The notes under the pieces were generated by a model. The model ran no database searches, had not been told where the DNA came from, and saw nothing but the letters and a program-made list of their open reading frames with translations. From CAXSBR01 sp964236495 (GTDB taxonomy: Bacteria > Actinomycetota > Actinomycetes > Mycobacteriales > Jatrophihabitantaceae): 60,213 nt of DNA. Where the stretch lies: contig CAXSBR010000019.1 in assembly GCA_964236495.1 (NCBI GenBank), positions 1 to 60,213 of the forward strand, in the 5' to 3' direction. Numbering within the stretch: the first letter of the stretch is position 1; each line of letters starts with the position of its first letter. This document shows positions 17,177-25,767 of the stretch, piece by piece. The translations under genes were made by a program, and so were the position numbers.

Positions 17177-18196
17177 TTAGCCGATCGTCGAAACGCCCAT
17201 TCCGCGCCCGGTGGTGCTGTTGTACGGGGCGTACACCGTGATCCCGCAGGGCCCGTAGGAGGTTTTGGCGCCGTGGCCGTAGATCAACCAGGTCGGCACG
17301 CCGCGGTACTTGGGAGTAACCGACCCGTCGTGGTGAATGGTGGCCGGATACTCGGCGGAGTAGCTGGCGAAGGTGATGCTCCACTGCAGCGGGCCGCCGA
17401 GTTCGCCGAAGTCGGAGAAGAGGCTGGCCCAGACGGTTGCTGCGCTGACGCGGGGCCGAACGGTCGCCGGTTCGGGGCGCAGAGTGGCGTTGTGATCGCC
17501 GAGGGTGAGCGGCGCTGCCAGCCTGGTCGGCGGGGGCATGTCCGGCGGGCTCGGATCGGGCGCGGGGCAGCGTCCCAGCATGGCGCTGTTGGGCACTGCT
17601 GGGCTGAAGGCGAGGGAGTCCATGATTGCCTGTTTCACGGCGGGATTGGTGCCAATTCCGATCTGAATGCTGACGCGGTGGTACCAGACGGTCACTGCTG
17701 CGGCCCGGTGGTCGACAGACAGGTACACGGTCTGTCCTGCAGGCAAGGTTGTCCTAGCCGTACGCGGTGGTGTGCTCTGCGGCTGCATCCAGACGCCGTC
17801 GGCCGGTGGCGCGGGGGTGTGGGGATCGGGCGCTGGGCAGGACGGAACGCCTTGATAGCTGCGCCCGAGAAATACCCGCTTAGCCTGTCCGTCGAAGGTG
17901 GAGGAGCACGGGTACGATCCGTGCGCGCCGTCGATCACCGGCCAGGTCGCGGGGATAGTCACCCGGACCCCGTTGAAGACGACCAGTTTCGAGCCGGCAC
18001 GGTGCCGCCCGCCAGCTGACGCTGTCGTAGGCGTCGCTGTCGTAGGCCTCGCTGTCGGAGGCGTGGACGCAGTCGATGCAGGCCGAGACGCTGTGGACTC
18101 GGTTTTGGACGTGGCGCCCTGATGGCCTGCAGGCGACGCTGCGCAGGCCGTGCCGAACAGGGCTGACAAGACGATCACGAACGCCGAGCGTTGCAT
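17177..18196 (-). CDS. Secreted lipoprotein of unknown function
   Basis: 339 residues. The signal peptide MQRSAFVIVLSALFGTAC ends in a lipobox (FGTAC), so Cys18 should be lipidated. A Thr/Ser/Pro/Ala-rich linker (about 25-65) precedes two repeated modules, each opening with a Cys-Pro-Ala-Pro-Asp-Pro tract (SCPAPDPHTP and RCPAPDPSPP). The C-terminal module has WLIYGHGAKTSYGPCGITVYAP. No family recognised. Stands alone, with the structured intergenic region at 18.2-18.8 kb upstream. Confidence 0.75.
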   Translation of the reverse strand: MQRSAFVIVLSALFGTACAASPAGHQGATSKTESTASRPASTASTPPTARPTTATPTTASAGGRHRAGSKLVVFNGVRVTIPATWPVIDGAHGSYPCSSTFDGQAKRVFLGRSYQGVPSCPAPDPHTPAPPADGVWMQPQSTPPRTARTTLPAGQTVYLSVDHRAAAVTVWYHRVSIQIGIGTNPAVKQAIMDSLAFSPAVPNSAMLGRCPAPDPSPPDMPPPTRLAAPLTLGDHNATLRPEPATVRPRVSAATVWASLFSDFGELGGPLQWSITFASYSAEYPATIHHDGSVTPKYRGVPTWLIYGHGAKTSYGPCGITVYAPYNSTTGRGMGVSTIG

Positions 18197-18631
18197 GACT
18201 ACTGGACCGATTGACGCGCCACTTCGGTTCCCCAGACGTTGGAACGCCAGTTGTGAGGACCTTCAACGGTCAAACAGCGGCGCGGCAACAAGCAGTTTCG
18301 CGGTCATGTGTAGCACCCATTCACAGTTTTAGTCGTTGGGGAGTGGATTACCGGATCTTCAAACGGGTCTCTTTTGCGAACTAAGTCTGCCTTGTAACCG
18401 GCCCTCGTCGACTGTGTTGTGGCATGATCAATTTTGTTCCGGCTTCCTCCCCCCGTGGGAAGCCGGAACTTCTTCGTTACGACGGCCGATGCATGGTGGT
18501 GGAGGGCCCATCGGCGGGCGGGATTGCGGTTGACGGTGGCGGTGGCGTTTGCGGAAGAACCGTCGACATCGTCGCCGTTCACCGCTCGACCCGGGCGATA
18601 CCGGCTGTAGCAGGACGCCGGTGCGGTGGGT
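18197..18631. other. Intergenic region with a strong hairpin
   Basis: No gene seen. GTTCCGGCTTCC (18436-18447) pairs perfectly with GGAAGCCGGAAC (18458-18469) across a C-rich 10-base loop and is followed by TTCTTCGTT. It could be a terminator on the plus strand or part of the leader of the unit that follows. Confidence 0.45.
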
Positions 18632-18720
18632 TACGGTGCAGAGGCTGGGATCCCAGCCAGTCCGGGCCGACACCCGCTTTTTCAGCCGTGTCGGGAGCAG
18701 TAGCTCGAAGCGGGCACCGC
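18632..18720 (+). promoter_or_regulatory. Structured leader, copy 1
   Basis: This stretch is similar to 20128-20211. Two tandem stem-loops are visible: GGCTGGGATCCCAGCC (18643-18658, fully self-complementary) and CCGACAC (18667-18673) pairing with GTGTCGG (18688-18694) across 14 bases. In copy 2 the sequence differs but both stems persist. A TACGGT box at its left edge may be the -10 element. Two adjacent stem-loops are what ANTAR proteins bind in RNA, but the loops do not clearly match the published hexaloop rule. Confidence 0.5.
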
Positions 18721-18847
18721 AGCGCATCACACGACCGCCGGCTACTCGTCAGCGAGGATCAGCGGCAGGACGACATTACGTCCCGACCGGCTGTGTGCTA
18801 ACGCCGCCCATCCGAAAGTTTTTCCGTTCCCAGTGAGGCCAATCGCC

Positions 18848-19009
18848 ATGCCTGAGACCAGCGGCACGCCCAACTCCACAGACGCGCAGGACAACGCGCA
18901 CGACAACGACGACGCGCACGACGACGCGGCCGGTGACAACAGCAACACCGACCATCCCACCGGCAAGACCCAGGCCGCGGTGAACGCCGAGAACGAACCG
19001 GCCGGTTGA
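18848..19009 (+). CDS. Asp/Asn-rich micro-protein, copy 1
   Basis: 53 residues, very acidic (DAQDNAHDNDDAHDDAAGDN), ending in NAENEPAG. Its TGA overlaps the ATG of the GAF-ANTAR gene (TGATG at 19007-19011), so the two are translationally coupled. A paralogue with the same ending and the same coupling is at 20379-20519, which is strong evidence that this short frame is real. Likely unstructured and cytoplasmic; it might modulate the ANTAR partner or simply couple translation. Confidence 0.7.
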   Translation: MPETSGTPNSTDAQDNAHDNDDAHDDAAGDNSNTDHPTGKTQAAVNAENEPAG

Positions 19010-19893
19010 TGAGCGCGGTATCGGCGCAACTTGCTCCCACGGCTGCTCGTGCGGCAGCATTCGCTGACCTAGCTCGGCTGCTGCACGCGGCGCCCGGTCC
19101 GCAGGCGACACTGGAGCTGATCTGCCGCGCGGCGCTGTTCGTGGTGCCCGGTACACAACGCGCGTCCATCACCAAGAGCGAGGACGGCCGGTTCGCGACC
19201 GCCGCCTGCAGCGATCCAGCCACCCGGGCGTGGGACCAGGTGCAGTACGAACTCGGGCAGGGTCCGTGCCTGGATGCGATCACCGCAGCTGATGTCGTGG
19301 TCTGTGCGGATTTGCTCATCGACGACCGATGGCCGGCGCTGCAAGCACGCATGGACGCTCCCACTGGTGTGCGCAGTGTTCTGTCGCTGCGGCTGTTTTT
19401 GCAACAGGACACGGTAGGGTCGTTGACCCTGTACTCGACTGTGCCGGGTGCATTGACCGGCGATGGACAAGCGGTAGCGGCGGCGTTGGCAGTGCACGCC
19501 GCGGTGGCTGTCCAAGCAGCGCAGGACCGTTTCAGGGCGGCCAACCTGCAGGCGGCCCTGGACAGCAGCCGTCAGATCGGGGCCGCCATCGGCATCCTCA
19601 TGGCGCGCGAGAACCTGACTGACGACGCCGCGTTTCACCGACTGCGCCGCGCCAGCCAGAACGCAAACCGCAAGCTACGCGACGTCGCCGACGACGTCGT
19701 TTTCACGGGCCACTTGGCACCGGCACCAGCGACTTTGAGTGAACGCACTGATCACGCTGTAGACGCTGTCGACAGGTTTGACGATGTGGGCACCGTCGGC
19801 GGCGTTGCGTTTCGCGCAGGCCGGTCTGCAGTGCAGTCGCGCGCGCCATACCGGCGCCCACTCGGCTGGGCAGGTCACTGCGCCGAACGTTGA
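19009..19893 (+). CDS. GAF-ANTAR RNA-binding regulator, copy 1
   Basis: 294 residues. A GAF sensor spans about 15-160 (ATLELICRAALFVVPG, LGQGPCLDAI). The ANTAR domain follows at about 175-235 (LDSSRQIGAAIGILMARENLT, AFHRLRRASQNANRKLRDVA). ANTAR proteins bind dual stem-loops in nascent RNA and prevent termination. The last 55 residues differ from copy 2 and look like drifted tail. No kinase gene is nearby, so the GAF domain is the likely input. Confidence 0.9.
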   Translation: MSAVSAQLAPTAARAAAFADLARLLHAAPGPQATLELICRAALFVVPGTQRASITKSEDGRFATAACSDPATRAWDQVQYELGQGPCLDAITAADVVVCADLLIDDRWPALQARMDAPTGVRSVLSLRLFLQQDTVGSLTLYSTVPGALTGDGQAVAAALAVHAAVAVQAAQDRFRAANLQAALDSSRQIGAAIGILMARENLTDDAAFHRLRRASQNANRKLRDVADDVVFTGHLAPAPATLSERTDHAVDAVDRFDDVGTVGGVAFRAGRSAVQSRAPYRRPLGWAGHCAER

Positions 19894-20127
19894 TAGCGGG
19901 TCACCGTTGCATTCGACGACTGCCGCCACGCGACCGCTAACTCCGCAAAGGACCGGCCGGACGACCGGCTATCAGGTAGGCATCGTCTCGCAGCGAGAAA
20001 CCCGGTGGACATGGGCCACGCTGTTGTTCGCGTGCGCGGCTACCTCCTCTGGCATCGGTGACGCCTGATCTGAAGCCATCCGAGGCCATTGACTGTCCAT
20101 CGACGGTACTTCAGACATTCCGTGCGC
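19894..20127. other. Spacer between the two ANTAR units
   Basis: No gene recognised. It contains the TTGACT at 20092-20097 that could act as a -35 element for the second unit. Confidence 0.35.
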
Positions 20128-20211
20128 TACGGTGGGAATTGTTGGAAACCAGCCAGCCCGGGCCGACACCGCTCACGAGCCGTGTCCAGAGCATCAGCTC
20201 AAAGCCGGGCA
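20128..20211 (+). promoter_or_regulatory. Structured leader, copy 2
   Basis: Counterpart of 18632-18720. The stretch CCGGGCCGACAC is nearly identical (CCCGGGCCGACAC here). Hairpin 1 is GTTGG-AAA-CCAGC (20141-20153, one G-U pair); hairpin 2 is GACAC (20165-20169) with GTGTC (20182-20186) across 12 bases. Retained pairing despite changed bases suggests selection on RNA structure. Confidence 0.45.
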
Positions 20212-20378
20212 AGGACAGTGCACGCGACGCGCGTCAGTCCGGGTAGGCGCCACCTGCAGCACTTGCGCACAGCAGCTATGCGCGCCCAGGTGACGCACCA
20301 ACGACGGGTCAAGTCAGCCCTCGGTCGGTCGACGCGGACCCGCCTTCGTTCCCATCTGCCAACAGTGAGGCCCTTGCT

Positions 20379-20519
20379 ATGCCGGCTACCAGTCGTTTTA
20401 CCGCACATTCTGATGATGACGGCGAGCACGACGACGTCGTCACCGCCGCCAGCGACACCGAGCATCCCGTCGGCGACGCCCAGGCCTCGTCGAAGAACGA
20501 CAACGAACCGGCCGGCTGA
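20379..20519 (+). CDS. Asp/Glu-rich micro-protein, copy 2
   Basis: 46 residues with the acidic centre HSDDDGEHDDVV, then TEHPVGDAQASSKNDNEPAG. The ending aligns with copy 1 (TDHPTGKTQAAVNAENEPAG). The TGA overlaps the next ATG (TGATG at 20517-20521). Conservation of the ending, acidity and coupling argues for function although it is shorter than usual annotation limits. Confidence 0.7.
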   Translation: MPATSRFTAHSDDDGEHDDVVTAASDTEHPVGDAQASSKNDNEPAG

Positions 20520-21397
20520 TGAGCGCTGTATCGCAACGGCCTGCAGCCACGGCCGATCACGCCGCAGCGTTCGCCGACCTGGCCCGGCTGCTGCACGCGG
20601 CGTCCAGTCCCCAGGCGACGCTGGAGCTGATCTGTCGGGCCGCGGTGTTCGTGGTACCGGGCGCCGAGCACTCCTCGATCACGGTGGCCGTAGACGACCG
20701 GTTCGTCACCGCAGCCTGCAGCGATTCCGCCACCGGAACCCTTGACGAGTTCCAGTTCGAGCTGATGCAAGGCCCGAGCCTGGACGCCATCACCGCCTTG
20801 GACGTAGTGGTGTGCCACGACGTGCGCACCGACGACCGGTGGCCTGCCCTGCAGGCCCGCATGGACGCCGCCGGCGACGTGCGCAGCGTGCTGTCGCTGC
20901 GGCTGTTCCTGCAGGAAGACACGGTGGGCTCGTTGAACCTGTACTCCAACGCACCGGGCGCATTCACCGGCGAAGGCCAAGCTATCGGCGCGGTGTTCGC
21001 CGTGCACGCCGTCGTTGCCATGCAGGCAGCGCACGACCGGGTCAAGGCGGCGAACCTGCAGGCAGCGTTGGACAACAGCCGCCAGATCGGCGCGGCGATC
21101 GGCATCCTGATGGCCCGCGAGTCCATCACGGCCGACGCCGCTTTCCACCGACTGCGCCGGGCCAGTCAAAGCAGCAACAGAAAACTGCGTGACGTCGCCG
21201 ACGACGTCGTCTTTACCGGCCAACCTCCACCACTGCCACGCGGGCAAGAGGCGACGATCGATCCCCAGCCCGCCACCTTCCCGGCAGTCCCGGCACACCA
21301 ACTCGAGCCCGATGACGGCTGGTCGGACTACTACCCGGGCGATGAACGCAACCAGAGTTCAAGCCCGCACCAGATCCCGCCTTCCGTTCACCGCTGA
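20519..21397 (+). CDS. GAF-ANTAR RNA-binding regulator, copy 2
   Basis: 292 residues, closely similar to the protein at 19009-19893 over the GAF (ATLELICRAAVFVVPG, LMQGPSLDAI) and ANTAR domains (NSRQIGAAIGILMARESIT, HRLRRASQSSNRKLRDVA). The C-terminal extension of about 55 residues is Pro/Gln-rich and unlike copy 1. The two should bind similar RNA targets and sense different signals through their GAF domains. Confidence 0.9.
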   Translation: MSAVSQRPAATADHAAAFADLARLLHAASSPQATLELICRAAVFVVPGAEHSSITVAVDDRFVTAACSDSATGTLDEFQFELMQGPSLDAITALDVVVCHDVRTDDRWPALQARMDAAGDVRSVLSLRLFLQEDTVGSLNLYSNAPGAFTGEGQAIGAVFAVHAVVAMQAAHDRVKAANLQAALDNSRQIGAAIGILMARESITADAAFHRLRRASQSSNRKLRDVADDVVFTGQPPPLPRGQEATIDPQPATFPAVPAHQLEPDDGWSDYYPGDERNQSSSPHQIPPSVHR

Positions 21398-21423
21398 GTC
21401 GACGCACCGCTGAGTCGACGCCG

Positions 21424-22896
21424 TCAGGTACCGCAGAAGGTGCGGTAGGCGGCACTGAACGTGGGTGGGGCACTGTCGGCGTAACGCTGCAGGCCGGGTC
21501 GTTCTTGGTAGGGAAGGCGAACTGCGTCGAGCAGCTGCTCGATCGGCTGGTAGTCGCCCTGGGTGGCGGCGGTCAGCGCCGGTTCCAGGAGGTGGTTGCG
21601 GGGGATGTACAGCGGATTGGCCTGGTTCATTACCCGGGCGTCGGGTAGTAGTGCGCGCCAGCGCTGGACCCACCTGTCGAACTCTGCCGGGACCGCGAAC
21701 AGGCTGCGCGAGGGTGCGGTGTCACCGTCGACGGCGGCGGCCACGGCGACGGCGCGGAAGAACGACGTGTAGTCGACCTGGCCCTCACCGAGCAGGGTGA
21801 GCAGATCGGTGATCAGTAACGAGGTGGCTACGTCAGGGTGGCCAGTAGGCAGTCCCAGCTTGCGGTGCATGCCGGTCGACCACGCGTCGTCGTACTGGGC
21901 GCTGAATCCGTCCAGTGCGTCTTGGGCGAGATCCACGGCCTGGTCGGGGTCTTCGTGGATCAGGGGTAGCAGCGTCTCGGCGAGGCGGGTGAGGTTCCAC
22001 CGTGCGGCCATCGGCTGGTTGCCATACGAGTAACGACCGCCCTCGTCTATGGAGCTGTACACGGTGGCCGGATCGTAGGCGTCGAGGAAAGCGCACGGCC
22101 CGTAGTCGATGGTTTCCCCGGAGATGGTCATGTTGTCGGTGTTCATCACCCCGTGCACGAACCCGACCAGCATCCACCGCGCCACCGTGGAGGCCTGGGC
22201 AGCGATCACTGCCTTCAGCAGTGCGAGGTAGGGCAGATCGGCGTGCGCAGCAGCGGGGTAATGCCGGCTCATCGCATGATCGGCCAGGCGGCGCAACAGC
22301 GCGGGGTCACCGGTCGCCGCGGCGTACTGGAAGCTGCCCACCCGCAGATGGCTGCTGGCGATCCGGGTGAGAACCGCGCCGGGCAGCGAGGTCTCCCGCC
22401 GCACCCAGCGACCGGTGGCGACCACGGCCAGAGACCGGGTGGACGGGATACCGAGGGCGTGCATCGCCTCGCTGACGACGTACTCGCGCAGCATCGGCCC
22501 GATCGCGGCCAGGCCGTCCCCGCCGCGGGCCAACGGTGTACGTCCCGATCCCTTCAGGTGCACGTCACGCACCTGGCCTTGGACGTCGACGACCTCACCC
22601 AGAAGTAGAGCCCGACCATCGCCCAGGCGCGGGGTGTACCCGCCGAACTGGTGTCCCGCATAGACCTGAGCCACCGGACGCGCACCGTCGGTGACGGCGT
22701 TGCCGACCAGGAACCGCACACCCTGCGCGCTGCGGAGCCAGGCAGCGTCCCATCCGAGTTGTGCGGCCAACGGTTCGTTGAGCAGCACCAGGTGCGGCTC
22801 GCTGACATCGTCAGCCTGCCAGCGACAAGCCAGTTCCGGCAGCTCGCGGGCGAAGTCGGCGCTCAGCGCGACGCTGAGTTCCGGTGCGGCAGTCAC
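21424..22896 (-). CDS. selO: SelO-family protein adenylyltransferase
   Basis: 490 residues, pseudokinase-fold enzyme that transfers AMP from ATP to Ser/Thr/Tyr of target proteins (SelO/YdiU/UPF0061). Hallmarks: YAGHQFGGYTPRLGDGRA (about 78-95), LKGSGRTPLARGGDG with the catalytic Lys (about 113-127), and the metal-binding MNTDNMTISGETIDYGPC. The C-terminus ends FCGT, with Cys where some homologues carry Sec. Likely acts in redox stress. Stands alone between convergent ANTAR and codirectional EAL genes. Confidence 0.93.
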   Translation of the reverse strand: MTAAPELSVALSADFARELPELACRWQADDVSEPHLVLLNEPLAAQLGWDAAWLRSAQGVRFLVGNAVTDGARPVAQVYAGHQFGGYTPRLGDGRALLLGEVVDVQGQVRDVHLKGSGRTPLARGGDGLAAIGPMLREYVVSEAMHALGIPSTRSLAVVATGRWVRRETSLPGAVLTRIASSHLRVGSFQYAAATGDPALLRRLADHAMSRHYPAAAHADLPYLALLKAVIAAQASTVARWMLVGFVHGVMNTDNMTISGETIDYGPCAFLDAYDPATVYSSIDEGGRYSYGNQPMAARWNLTRLAETLLPLIHEDPDQAVDLAQDALDGFSAQYDDAWSTGMHRKLGLPTGHPDVATSLLITDLLTLLGEGQVDYTSFFRAVAVAAAVDGDTAPSRSLFAVPAEFDRWVQRWRALLPDARVMNQANPLYIPRNHLLEPALTAATQGDYQPIEQLLDAVRLPYQERPGLQRYADSAPPTFSAAYRTFCGT

Positions 22897-23013
22897 CCAG
22901 CCAGGCTACGACGACCGGGCACCTGCGCGGTTGGGCGTGCACCCCCGGACGCGCCCGTGAGGCCGGCACGTCGATCAAGAATCGATCCATCGGCGACCGA
23001 CATCGAACGACCG

Positions 23014-24336
23014 TTACAGCAGTTGCCCCGCACCGACCAACAGGTCGGCGGGGGAGAACAGCGCCGGGACGTCGGCGGCGGGAGTGGCTTTGCCGAACAG
23101 CCATCCCTGTCCGCGCCAGCACCCCATCTCCAGCAGCCGGGTCCGGTCCTGCTCGGTTTCGACGCCTTCGGCGATGACGTCGAGGTGCAGTGTGCGTGCC
23201 AGTGTGATCGCCGAGTCGACCATGTGCTGGCGGATCGGGTCGTCGGACAGGCCGGTGATCAACGCTTTGTCGATTTTCAGTCCGGACAGCGGCAGTTGCA
23301 GGAACCGCACCAGGTTCGACCAGCCCACGCCGAAGTCGTCGGCCACCACCTTCACCCCGGCGGCCCGCAGCCGGTCCAATTCGGTGCCCGCAAGGTCTAC
23401 GTCGACGACTTCGGCGGTCTCGGTCACCTCGACGGTGAGGGCGTCGCCGGGCAGTCGATGCCGGTGCAGGGCGTCGAGGACCTGATCGGCCAGGCCGGTG
23501 CGGGCCAGCTCGTGACGGGAGACGTTGATCGACACCCCGTCGAGGAGCTCGTGTCCCTGAGCCCGCAGCGCGACCGACATCTCACAGGCCGCTTCCAGCA
23601 TCAGCCGTCCGGTCCATACGGCCAGCGTTCCGGTTTCCAGTCCGGCCAGGAAGGTATTGGGAGTGAGCAGCCCTCGGGTCGGGTGCTGCCAGCGGACCAA
23701 CGCCTCCAGGCCGCGGATCGCCCGGGTGCGCATGTCCACCAGCGGCTGGAAGTACGCGACGAACTCGTCGTTGTCCAGTGCCTCGCGCAGCGTCACCGGT
23801 TCGGTCGCTTCGGACACCAATTGTGGAGCCGCCAGCCCCGCGGCGCGGTCGACGCGGCGCAACTCGAACACGGCGACCACATGCGCTGCCAGATCCTGCA
23901 GGCCTGACAGCTGCTCGGCGGTGAACTCCCGCCGGCGCAGGTCGACCACGCACAACGCACCCAGCGGCAAACCGTCACGACCGATCAGCGGCACACCGGC
24001 GTAGGCGCGGATCCCGTCAGCAGCGGCGACACCCTCCAGCGCGGCGTAACGAGAATGCTCGGTCAGGTCGGGCACCACCAGTGGAGCTGCAGCGGCCACC
24101 GAGTCCGAGCAGATCGTGTCCGCGCGGCACACCTCGGTCCGCTCCATTCCGAACGCGCTGAGCAGCCAACCACGCTGCTCGTCGACCAGCGTGATCGCCG
24201 ATATCGGGGCATCACACAACGCCGCGGCCATTCGGGTGACCGCATCGAAACCGGGCGACGGGGCCGAGTCCAGAAGCCCGTAGGACTGAAGCGAAGTAAT
24301 CCGGTCGGCCTCGTGGGGGTGCAGACGAACGTCCAT
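23014..24336 (-). CDS. GAF-EAL cyclic di-GMP phosphodiesterase
   Basis: 440 residues. An N-terminal GAF domain (about 20-165, e.g. ADTICSDSVAA, YAGVPLIGRDGLPLGALCV) precedes an EAL domain (about 190-435). Catalytic features are all present: GLEALVRW, SINVSRHEL, VEVTETAE, VADDFGVG, LKIDK, AEGVET and GQGWLFGK. No membrane segment, so it is cytosolic. It should hydrolyse c-di-GMP and oppose the GGDEF protein at 9756-11708. The ATG at 24336 is chosen because the family GAF begins just after it. Confidence 0.92.
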   Translation of the reverse strand: MDVRLHPHEADRITSLQSYGLLDSAPSPGFDAVTRMAAALCDAPISAITLVDEQRGWLLSAFGMERTEVCRADTICSDSVAAAAPLVVPDLTEHSRYAALEGVAAADGIRAYAGVPLIGRDGLPLGALCVVDLRRREFTAEQLSGLQDLAAHVVAVFELRRVDRAAGLAAPQLVSEATEPVTLREALDNDEFVAYFQPLVDMRTRAIRGLEALVRWQHPTRGLLTPNTFLAGLETGTLAVWTGRLMLEAACEMSVALRAQGHELLDGVSINVSRHELARTGLADQVLDALHRHRLPGDALTVEVTETAEVVDVDLAGTELDRLRAAGVKVVADDFGVGWSNLVRFLQLPLSGLKIDKALITGLSDDPIRQHMVDSAITLARTLHLDVIAEGVETEQDRTRLLEMGCWRGQGWLFGKATPAADVPALFSPADLLVGAGQLL

Positions 24337-24531
24337 GCTTTTCCTACATTCGGCGCCCGCCAGGTAAGCCAAACACCACAGGGGGATGAGGACGCATTTG
24401 CGAAGATCATCATACCTGCCGCAGCGTGATCCGTCGGCCTGACAGCTGCGTCGGTCAGACCGATCCAGTGAGCCTCGATGCCCGGCGGCCGCAACACCCC
24501 ACTGCGCCATCGCAAAGGAGATGTGTCCGAT

Positions 24532-24560
24532 TTGCCGGGTTGCTTCGCTAGATCTAGGGT
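24532..24560 (+). promoter_or_regulatory. Promoter of secreted Ala-rich protein
   Basis: TTGCCG (24532-24537), 17-base spacer, TAGGGT (24555-24560), 55 bases before the ATG at 24616. A good match to actinobacterial housekeeping promoters. Confidence 0.5.
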
Positions 24561-24615
24561 CTGTTCGTGCCAGCTACCCCGGCTGAGCGCATTTCCCCCT
24601 TCCCCGGAGGTTCCC

Positions 24616-25491
24616 ATGGCTGTTGTTCACTCCCGCGTCGGCGTTGCCGGTTCCGCTGTCCTGACCGCGTGCCTGCTCGCCGGCGGCGCCGGCTCGGCGT
24701 TCGCCGCCGCACCGCACGGCTCGGCTCATCAGGCCGCTACCCACCACTCCAAGCAGGTGACCCACTCCAAACCGGTGACCCACTCCAAACCGATGGACCG
24801 TCTGGCCGGCCCACGCAAGGGCGCCGCGCACGCGATAGCTGCGGACGTCGCGCGGCTAAGCCGGATCACCGCGACCGCGTCGGCCAGCACGGTCCTGACC
24901 CCCGGTGACAAGGCCGCGTTGGCCACCGCCGAGGCGGCCGACGGCACCGCACTGGCCGCCGACGCCCAGGCGATCACTGCGGCGAGCTCGGTGCAAACCG
25001 TGCATGCGGCGCTGTCTGCTGCCACCCGAACCGTGCAGGGCGCGAAGCTGCAATTGCAGCTGGTCACCGCCGCCGACCGCACCCAAAACGCTGCTGCCGC
25101 GCTGACGGCGAAGTCAGCCGCACTGTCCGCGCAGATCACCGCACTGCAGGCGGCCGGCACGGACGTCAGCACGGTCAGCACGCCGCTGGCCGACCTCGCC
25201 GTTGCGGTGAGCGCAGCCATCGCCAACGCTCAGAACGCCGCCACCGCCGCACTCAGCCTGACCTCTGCACCCAGCGCCACCGACATCCGCACCGTCAGCA
25301 CGACAGCACGCGGCTATCTCGACGCGGCCAACGCCGCGGTGGACACGGCGGACCAGGACCTCGCCACCGCCACCGCCGCCCTCGCCGCCTTGACCGGCAC
25401 GCCGACGACGGGATCCACGGGTGACACCGGTGACGCCAATGGGTCCGGCGACACCGGTGATTCCGGCGACGACGGCAGCGACGGAAGCTGA
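24616..25491 (+). CDS. Secreted Ala/Thr-rich helical protein with acidic GD-repeat tail
   Basis: 291 residues. Signal peptide with a probable cleavage at AFA-AAP (about residue 30), then a basic repeat built from THSKPV units, then about 200 residues of Ala/Thr/Val-rich heptad-like sequence (SAALSAQITALQAAGTDVST) that should form long helices. The tail consists of Gly-Asp-Thr/Ser repeats (GDTGDANGSGDTGD). Resembles actinobacterial secreted surface proteins; no family assigned. ATG at 24616 follows CGGAGG. Confidence 0.78.
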   Translation: MAVVHSRVGVAGSAVLTACLLAGGAGSAFAAAPHGSAHQAATHHSKQVTHSKPVTHSKPMDRLAGPRKGAAHAIAADVARLSRITATASASTVLTPGDKAALATAEAADGTALAADAQAITAASSVQTVHAALSAATRTVQGAKLQLQLVTAADRTQNAAAALTAKSAALSAQITALQAAGTDVSTVSTPLADLAVAVSAAIANAQNAATAALSLTSAPSATDIRTVSTTARGYLDAANAAVDTADQDLATATAALAALTGTPTTGSTGDTGDANGSGDTGDSGDDGSDGS

Positions 25492-25593
25492 ACTGCACCG
25501 ACACCTGAGTACCGACGACTGAGTACCCACGATCGACCACAATCTACCCAGCACCACCTGCCTGGACATCATCTGCAGGAGCTCCGTGAGTAG

Positions 25594-25632
25594 CCGGCGG
25601 GCCGCCTCGAATCCCCGAGACGGCCCGCTGGT
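25594..25632 (+). terminator. Hairpin after the secreted-protein gene
   Basis: GGCGGGCCGCCTC and GAGACGGCCCGC pair with one bulge across a 7-base loop, about 100 bases after the stop at 25491. No gene lies between 25492 and 25767 apart from this. Probable intrinsic terminator without a U-tract. Confidence 0.5.
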
Positions 25633-25767
25633 GCCCATCGAAGCGCGCCGAAGCCAACCGGTAGCAGCCCGAATTCTCGCGCGGGCGAAGGCAACCCAAG
25701 CAGTTACATTGATGTGTCAGTTTGTGCTGGCCGCCTGCCGACTGAGCAGTGACCGGGGAGGTCGAAG

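Larger units (their letters stand above)
18632..21397 (+). repeat. Tandem duplication of leader/micro-protein/GAF-ANTAR unit
   Basis: Unit 1 is 18632-19893 and unit 2 is 20128-21397. Order, spacing, leader stems, micro-protein ending and the TGATG coupling are all repeated. The leader-to-ATG distance is similar in both (about 216 and 251 bases). Divergence at the nucleotide level shows the duplication is old. Confidence 0.8.

Noticed and set aside
23014..23907. 418-codon plus-strand frame from 22651 opposite the EAL gene
   Set aside because: Shadow of selO and EAL coding sequence; no motifs.
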